From Lautropia mirabilis (lineage in GTDB: Bacteria > Pseudomonadota > Gammaproteobacteria > Burkholderiales > Burkholderiaceae_B), in NCBI GenBank assembly GCA_945876565.1, contig CAMCOS010000030.1:1-32933 (forward strand): a stretch of DNA of 32,933 bases. The letters are read 5' to 3'. Under the pieces are notes generated by a model. That model searched no databases. It was not told the origin of the DNA and was given only the letters and a program-made list of their open reading frames with translations. How positions within the stretch are numbered: position 1 is the first letter of the stretch; every line of letters starts with the position of its first letter. Made by a program: the position numbers and the translations under genes. Positions 28,008 through 32,933 of the stretch are shown here, piece after piece.

Positions 28008-28146
28008 GAGATTCTCCTAGGGTTGTTTCTGGCAATGCGACTGCACCGATTGTCTTTTTACGGCACCCTGGTGTCGCACCACGCGATTTGACGGCTATTT
28101 GCGCGCCGCTCTTTCCTGCCGCTTTCCAGACTAGCAAGCCTTTACA

Positions 28147-28186
28147 TTTACACTGATTTACACTGATTTACACTGACCTACACTGT
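28147..28186. repeat. 10-bp tandem repeat in the rpsB/map spacer
   Basis: TTTACACTGA is repeated exactly three times (28147-28156, 28157-28166, 28167-28176), followed by a diverged copy CCTACACTGT (28177-28186) and preceded by a partial TTTACA (28141-28146). The 10-bp period is close to one helical turn. It lies inside the predicted rpsB leader and upstream of the map promoter. Confidence 0.85.
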
Positions 28187-28223
28187 TGACGAACAAACAC
28201 CAATGAAACCGTAAATTTATCAG

Positions 28224-28250
28224 GTGACTAAGTTTTGGAAAGCCTATAAT
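28224..28250 (+). promoter_or_regulatory. Predicted map-glnD-dsbB promoter
   Basis: A perfect -10 consensus TATAAT lies at 28245-28250, 44 bases before the map ATG. A poor -35 (GTGACT, 28224-28229) sits 15 bases upstream of it, so an activator or a strong -10 may be needed. The rest of the 287-bp spacer shows no gene. Confidence 0.55.
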
Positions 28251-28278
28251 TCTACTACGTTTTTCTACGAATTGACAA
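28249..28278 (-). promoter_or_regulatory. Predicted rpsB promoter
   Basis: On the minus strand TTGTCA (28278-28273) and TAGAAT (28254-28249) are 18 bases apart, each one mismatch from sigma-70 consensus. The -10 shares bases 28249-28250 with the map -10 on the other strand. Transcription would start near 28242, leaving a leader of about 235 bases. Confidence 0.6.
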
Positions 28279-28294
28279 AAGCGATAGACGACCC

Positions 28295-29095
28295 ATGCAT
28301 CTGGTAACCGATCCCTCAGACCTCAATAAAATGCGTGCGGCTTGCCAAGATGCGGCCAAAGTGCTTGACTACTTGGCCCCGCATGTAAAACCCGGCATAA
28401 CCACGGGCGAACTAGACCGACTGACCATGGACTTCATCACCAATGTACTACGAGTCAAGTCTGCCACCGTCGGCTACGCTCCGCCCGGATACCCGCCCTT
28501 CCCCGCTGCCATCTGCACCTCGGTCAACCATCAAGTATGTCATGGCATACCGGGTGAGAAAGTTCTGAAGAACGGTGACATCGTCAACATCGATGTCACT
28601 ATCGTCAAAGACGGTTGGTTCGGTGACACCAGTCGCATGTACTACGTGGGCGAACCGTCAATTGCTGCCAAGCGCTTAACAGAGACGACTTTTGAATGCA
28701 TGTGGGTAGGCATTGAGCAGGTTCGGCCCGGCAATACGCTTGGCTGCGTGGGTCACGCCATTCAGCGCCATGCGGAATCACGTGGGTACTCCGTGGTTAG
28801 AGAATTTTGCGGTCACGGTATAGGTCAGGTATTCCATCAAGACCCGCAAGTGTTGCACTATGGCCGCCCGCAATCCGGCGTTGAGCTTCAGCCAGGCATG
28901 ATATTTACGATCGAACCCATGATCAATGCCGGCAAAAAAGACATACGCCAGCTGGCCGACGGCTGGACAGTCGTGACCCGTGACCACAGCCTGTCTGCCC
29001 AATGGGAGCACACCGTATTGGTTACGGACGACGGGTTTGAGGTACTTACCGTCTCCGATGCCATGCCAGCGCGCCCAGCTCTGTCAGCCATGTGA
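28295..29095 (+). CDS. map: Methionine aminopeptidase, type I
   Basis: 266 residues, pita-bread fold. It removes the initiator methionine from new proteins. All five metal ligands are seen: D100 in IVNIDVT, D111 in FGDTSRMY, H174 in CGHGIGQVFH, E207 in FTIEPMI, and E238 in WEHTVLV. H83 in CHGIPG is the conserved substrate-side histidine. The ATG lies 44 bases after a TATAAT box; no strong ribosome site is evident. Divergence from rpsB with glnD downstream is the arrangement known from E. coli and many proteobacteria. Confidence 0.97.
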   Translation: MHLVTDPSDLNKMRAACQDAAKVLDYLAPHVKPGITTGELDRLTMDFITNVLRVKSATVGYAPPGYPPFPAAICTSVNHQVCHGIPGEKVLKNGDIVNIDVTIVKDGWFGDTSRMYYVGEPSIAAKRLTETTFECMWVGIEQVRPGNTLGCVGHAIQRHAESRGYSVVREFCGHGIGQVFHQDPQVLHYGRPQSGVELQPGMIFTIEPMINAGKKDIRQLADGWTVVTRDHSLSAQWEHTVLVTDDGFEVLTVSDAMPARPALSAM

Positions 29096-29102
29096 GACAG
29101 TC

Positions 29103-31694
29103 ATGACAAACTCTCTGGATCTTGGCCCAATACGGCAAGCTTTGCGCCAGAAGCGTGAAAGCGTGATAGCTGAGTTCAGACTCAAGCCTAACGCCGATCG
29201 ATTAGTTCATGAACTACGTCGCATTACAGACGAGGCTCTGCGCCAACTCTTGCGACTATTTCCTCTACCCAAGCATGCCGCCTTGGCCGCCGTGGGCGGC
29301 TACGGACGCGGTGAACTCTATCCCTTTTCAGACGTGGATTTGCTGATACTGCTCGATCAGCCACCGACCCCACAGGACGAGACACGTCTGAGCGAACTGG
29401 TCGCTGCCCTTTGGGATCTCGGCATCGAGCCCGGCTACAGCGTGCGAACCATCGAAGACTGTGTACGAGAAGCTGAGTCGGATATCACCGTCCAGACTTG
29501 TTTGCTGGAAACTCGCTTCATCAGTGGCAGACGCAGTCTAGTCAATGCATTTAACAAAGCAATGTTTAGCTTTCTGGATCCAAAGTCCTTTTATCGGGCC
29601 AAGCTCGCTGAGATGCGTCAGCGTCACACCCGCTATCAAGAAACGCCCTACGCCTTGGAGCCCAACTGCAAAGAGTCGCCCGGCGGTCTGCGTGACCTGC
29701 AGGTCATTCGCTGGATGGCCAAAGCAGCAGGGTTCGGTTCAAGCTGGGCTCAGATTGCCAAGAATGGCTTGCTGACCACGCAAGAAGCCAACGAATTAGG
29801 TCGAGCCGAATCTGCATTCAAGCGACTTCGGGTTGAATTACACCTACTGGCCGGCAGACGTGAAGATCGTCTAGTATTTGATACGCAGCATTCCTTGGCT
29901 CAGGTTTACGGTCTGGAAGCGACCGATACACGGCGTGCCAGTGAAATTTTGATGCAGAGGTATTACTGGGCTGCCCGTCTGGTCACTCAATTAAATACGG
30001 TGTTAGTTCAAAGCATCGAGGAGAGCTTGTTCCCAGTACCAGACACGGCTGCCAGTGCAATCGATGCCTGCTTTTTTGATTTGAATGGTCGGCTAGACAT
30101 TCGAGATACGAGCCTATTTGAGAATCAGCCCCAGCAGATTCTCAGGGCATTTTTGGTGATGCAACAACACCCTGAGTTAACCGGCATGACCGCACGCACC
30201 ATGCGCGCTGTCTGGCATGCTCGAGGCCTCATTGATGCTGAGTTTCGTCGTGACCCGGTCAACAAAGAAACGTTTCTGGCCATCTTGCAAGAACCGCAAG
30301 GTATTGTGCATGCCTTGCGACGAATGACCATGCTCAACGTATTGCCACGCTACCTGCCCGTCTTTCGCCGAGTTGTCGGACAGATGCAACATGATTTGTT
30401 TCATGTCTACACGGTGGATCAGCACACGCTACAGGTTGTGCGCAATCTAAGACGGTTTACCATGCCTGAACATGCACAGGAATATCCCCTGGCTTCGCGA
30501 CTGATGGCCAATCTGGAGCGGCATTGGCTGCTGTATGTTGCTGCCCTGTTTCACGATATCGCCAAAGGGCGAGGTGGCGACCACTCCGAGTTGGGTGCGG
30601 TTGATGTTCGCCGATTTGCGCGTGACCATGGCCTATCCACCGAAGATACTGAGCTCGTTGTATTTCTGGTCGGTCATCACCTGATGATGTCTCAAGTCGC
30701 TCAAAAACAGGATTTATCGAATCCAGAGGTCATAAAGACTTTTGCCAATGCGGTGGGTAGCACGCGGCGTTTGACTGCCCTGTATTTGCTGACCGTTGCC
30801 GATATTCGCGGCACAAGCCCCAAAGTCTGGAACGCTTGGAAGGGCAAACTACTCGAAGATTTGTTCCACCTCACCCAAAGCGCGCTTGGCGAACATGCGG
30901 AGTCAGCCAATAGTGTGCTTGAGCAACGCCTGCAAGAGGCGACTCGATTGACGCGGCTTGTTGGTCTGCGCGATGAGAGCCGTGAAGCTTTCTGGAACAA
31001 GCTCGATGTTGCCTATTTCCTGCGCCACGATGCGCCGGACATTGCGTGGCACACCCGCCATCTGTACTACCAAGTTAGCCCTGACTCCTCGGTCGTCAAA
31101 GCCCGACCCGTGGTGGGCAGCACCGGTTTGCAAATGATGGTTTACACACACGACCAGAAAGATCTCTTTGCACGCATCTGCGCATATTTGGGTGGCAAGG
31201 GACTTGATGTTCAGGATGCCCGCATTCACACAACCCGCCATGGATATGCGCTAGATAGCTTTGTGGTTTTGCCGATCAATCCACAGCGTGACTTACGATC
31301 TTTGGCTGATCTGATCGAGCACGAACTCTCGCAAACGCTTGACGGTGCCAATGAATTGGCAAAGAGAAGCCCCGGCGCAGCGATCAGTCGCCTTTCCCGT
31401 CTTTCTCGAGCTTTTCCCTTCGCCCCAATTGTCGATTTGCAACCTGACGAAGGCAGCCAAAACTGGCGCTTGGCGATTGTCGCCACTGACCGACCTGGAC
31501 TTTTGGCTGAACTTGCGCACACCTTTGCTCAATTCAATGTTTCTTTGCAAATGGCCAAAGTCATGACGCTGGGCGAGCGCGTTGAAGACGTGTTTGTTAT
31601 TAGCGGTGAGTTTCTATCACAGCCTCGACAACAGCGCCAGTTTCAAAAAGCGATTTTTGATACCTTAAACGCCGAGATGAGCCATGCAGCTTAG
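29103..31694 (+). CDS. glnD: Bifunctional uridylyltransferase/uridylyl-removing enzyme GlnD
   Basis: 863 residues. It senses glutamine and adds or removes UMP on the PII protein. The nucleotidyltransferase motif GGYGRGELYPFSDVDLL has metal ligands D77 and D79. A central helical domain with CKESPGGLRDLQVIRW follows. The HD hydrolase site is at H484-D485 in ALFHDIAKGRGGDHSELG. Two C-terminal ACT domains follow, the second with VATDRPGLLAELA. ATG at 29103 starts 7 bp after map; the frame extends upstream but only within map. It overlaps dsbB by 11 bp. Confidence 0.97.
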   Translation: MTNSLDLGPIRQALRQKRESVIAEFRLKPNADRLVHELRRITDEALRQLLRLFPLPKHAALAAVGGYGRGELYPFSDVDLLILLDQPPTPQDETRLSELVAALWDLGIEPGYSVRTIEDCVREAESDITVQTCLLETRFISGRRSLVNAFNKAMFSFLDPKSFYRAKLAEMRQRHTRYQETPYALEPNCKESPGGLRDLQVIRWMAKAAGFGSSWAQIAKNGLLTTQEANELGRAESAFKRLRVELHLLAGRREDRLVFDTQHSLAQVYGLEATDTRRASEILMQRYYWAARLVTQLNTVLVQSIEESLFPVPDTAASAIDACFFDLNGRLDIRDTSLFENQPQQILRAFLVMQQHPELTGMTARTMRAVWHARGLIDAEFRRDPVNKETFLAILQEPQGIVHALRRMTMLNVLPRYLPVFRRVVGQMQHDLFHVYTVDQHTLQVVRNLRRFTMPEHAQEYPLASRLMANLERHWLLYVAALFHDIAKGRGGDHSELGAVDVRRFARDHGLSTEDTELVVFLVGHHLMMSQVAQKQDLSNPEVIKTFANAVGSTRRLTALYLLTVADIRGTSPKVWNAWKGKLLEDLFHLTQSALGEHAESANSVLEQRLQEATRLTRLVGLRDESREAFWNKLDVAYFLRHDAPDIAWHTRHLYYQVSPDSSVVKARPVVGSTGLQMMVYTHDQKDLFARICAYLGGKGLDVQDARIHTTRHGYALDSFVVLPINPQRDLRSLADLIEHELSQTLDGANELAKRSPGAAISRLSRLSRAFPFAPIVDLQPDEGSQNWRLAIVATDRPGLLAELAHTFAQFNVSLQMAKVMTLGERVEDVFVISGEFLSQPRQQRQFQKAIFDTLNAEMSHAA

Positions 31695-32175
31695 TACCGA
31701 GTTTCCCTCAAAAACCCTTACAGCCATCGCATTTGTATCATTCGCAGCCGTCGGTGCCGCCTTATTAAGCCAGCATTTACTTGGCCTGCTGCCTTGTGCG
31801 TGGTGCATTTTTCAACGATTTCTGTTCATTGTGATCTGTGTAGTTGCGACCTTAGGTGCCGCGCTTGGTGCGCGAGTTGCTCGCCGGATCGGCTTGATGT
31901 TAGTGATGCTGGTGTCCCTGGCGGGCATGGCAGCCGCCTGGCATCAGTGGATGGTTGCATCGCAGTCTTTGAGCTGCGATCAGACACTTGCCGACCGATT
32001 GGTGGCGGGCAGTGGTCTTGACGCTGCCATGCCTTGGCTATTCGGGATCTACGCAAACTGCATGGATGCAGCCGTCAGCATTTTGGGGCTGAATTTTGCG
32101 GTTTGGAGCCTGCTGTTATACGCGGCATTTGCGATTGGCAGTGTGCTCGCTTTACGCTCAAGCAAGCAGGCCTAG
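31684..32175 (+). CDS. dsbB: Disulfide bond formation protein B
   Basis: 163 residues with four predicted transmembrane helices. It reoxidises periplasmic DsbA and passes electrons to quinone. The first cysteine pair is C38-A-W-C41 in LLPCAWCIFQR, including the Arg next to the quinone site. The second pair is C98 (SLSCDQ) and C126 (IYANCMD) in the second periplasmic loop, as in classical DsbB. Its ATG overlaps the glnD end by 11 bp, suggesting translational coupling to an otherwise unrelated gene. It is the last intact gene before the insertion sequence. No dsbA is in the window. Confidence 0.94.
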   Translation: MQLSTEFPSKTLTAIAFVSFAAVGAALLSQHLLGLLPCAWCIFQRFLFIVICVVATLGAALGARVARRIGLMLVMLVSLAGMAAAWHQWMVASQSLSCDQTLADRLVAGSGLDAAMPWLFGIYANCMDAAVSILGLNFAVWSLLLYAAFAIGSVLALRSSKQA

Positions 32176-32933
32176 GGGCAGATCTACTTGACCGAGCAAC
32201 CTTGCATTGACAATTAAAGCGAAATCAAACAGCAACTATTGAAACGGCAATAAAGGGTTGAAATCTTAGGCAGCGCATTTGACATGGGGATCTTGGAAAT
32301 ACGCCTTGATCAAATCGGGTCTTGTTTCAAGCATTTTCATGTGGTCAGTGGTGGCTGATTTGAGTTTGTCTTTGGTTCGAACTTGCACCCGTGACCCGAG
32401 TGATTATTTCAGGCCAGCGTTCAGTCTTTCGTCTGGATTTAACTCTGGGCTGTAACTCGGCAGGTAGAACACTTCGATTTGGTCTTTGTATTCTGCCAAC
32501 CAGGCTTTGACCGGTTTGCTGTGATGTACGCGCAGGGTATCCAGAATCAAGTACACCTTCTTGGGTGAGTCTTTGACCAATGCTTGAAGGAACTCGATGA
32601 GCTTGTCGCTATTAAAAGCTTCTTCGATAATCATCCAGCGCGTCTTGCCTTGGTTGGTGACCGTGGAGATCATCGACAGCTTGTGGTGGGTGCCACCGAC
32701 AGCCATGGCCACGGGCGTATGGCCCTTGGGGTGATAGCCTCGCCCGCGCACATCGGTGTTGACCACCGCGGCCTCATCTCCCCAATGGATTTCGGCATCC
32801 TCTTGCTTGGCGCGTGCCTCAATGGCGGGGTACTCGTGCTCAAGCCACTGCTTGACTGACTCAGGGCGTTGTTCATACGCACGCACAACAGGTCGCTTCG
32901 GTGTGAAGCCCCAGCGTTTGAGGTATTCGCCCA
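32176..32933 (-). mobile_element. IS630-family insertion sequence, partial
   Basis: The transposase remnant defines the element. Its inner boundary must lie in 32176-32265, between the dsbB stop and the transposase stop, but I could not fix a terminal inverted repeat or the TA duplication typical of IS630 because the other end is outside the window. The boundary given is therefore the limit of unexplained sequence, not a measured end. Confidence 0.6.
32266..32933 (-). pseudogene. IS630-family transposase, interrupted by an in-frame stop and cut by the window edge
   Basis: The minus-strand frame enters from the window end (GEYLKRWGFTPKRPVV) and continues through HWGDEAAV, YLILDTLRVHHSK and VFYLPSYSPELNPDERLN, the DDE core of IS630 transposases. 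It meets TAA at 32406-32404 directly after LNAGLK. The same frame then continues without a shift for 45 more codons, SLGSRVQVRTKDKLKS to FQDPHVKCAA, and ends at TAA 32268-32266. That is the normal family C-terminus. One C-to-T change of CAA (Gln) would explain the internal stop. The 5' part lies outside the window. Confidence 0.85.

Noticed and set aside
28141-28186. Tandem repeats considered as a CRISPR array
   Set aside because: Units are 10 bp with no spacers, far shorter than CRISPR repeats, and no cas genes are near.
28980-29102. Possible 41-residue N-terminal extension of GlnD
   Set aside because: The extension lies wholly within map in another frame; ATG 29103 gives the normal GlnD N-terminus 7 bp after map.

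Overview
This window reads as a chromosomal housekeeping segment of a betaproteobacterium, most likely order Burkholderiales and perhaps Alcaligenaceae-like. The evidence is gene order: ygfZ/mltG-tmk-holB-tatD, smpB/ratA-rnfH, ppsA/ppsR, and the rpsB-to-rlmB-like envelope cluster with map-glnD divergent from rpsB. Base composition looks moderate in GC by eye; it was not calculated. Genus cannot be assigned from sequence reading alone.

Layout. 1-928: decayed coding remnants, one resembling the C-terminus of glutathione peroxidase, then an intact YfcG/Nu-class-like glutathione transferase. 971-5194 (minus): an operon mltG-tmk-holB-tatD-ankyrin protein with touching or overlapping genes. 5494-6477 (plus): ygfZ, divergent from mltG across a repeat-rich spacer. 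6501-8383 (minus): ratA, rnfH and an enoyl-CoA hydratase/3-hydroxyisobutyryl-CoA hydrolase-type gene. 8444-8902 (plus): smpB, separated from ppsA (minus) by a hairpin. ppsA and its regulator ppsR diverge around 11.4 kb.

12384-28007 (minus) is the core. It runs rpsB-tsf, an intrinsic terminator, then pyrH-frr-uppS-cdsA-dxr-rseP-bamA-ompH(skp)-lpxD-fabZ-lpxA-lpxB-rnhB-TrmH/SpoU methyltransferase. Many junctions are 4-bp ATGA-type overlaps. These genes join translation (S2, EF-Ts, ribosome recycling), nucleotide supply (UMP kinase), isoprenoid and undecaprenyl-PP synthesis (Dxr, UppS), phospholipid precursor supply (CdsA), periplasmic stress proteolysis (RseP), outer-membrane protein assembly (Skp, BamA) and lipid A synthesis (LpxD, FabZ, LpxA, LpxB). 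28295-32175 (plus): map-glnD-dsbB. 32266-32933 (minus): a decayed IS630-family transposase running off the window end.

I found no undescribed multi-gene system. The points that merit checking are mostly non-coding: shared -10 boxes and a 10-bp tandem repeat between rpsB and map, a multi-tier hairpin between rpsB and tsf, inverted repeats in the mltG/ygfZ and ppsA/ppsR spacers, a 33-bp palindrome centred on the tatD stop codon, and two decayed elements at the window ends (a peroxidase-like fragment and a transposase with an in-frame stop).
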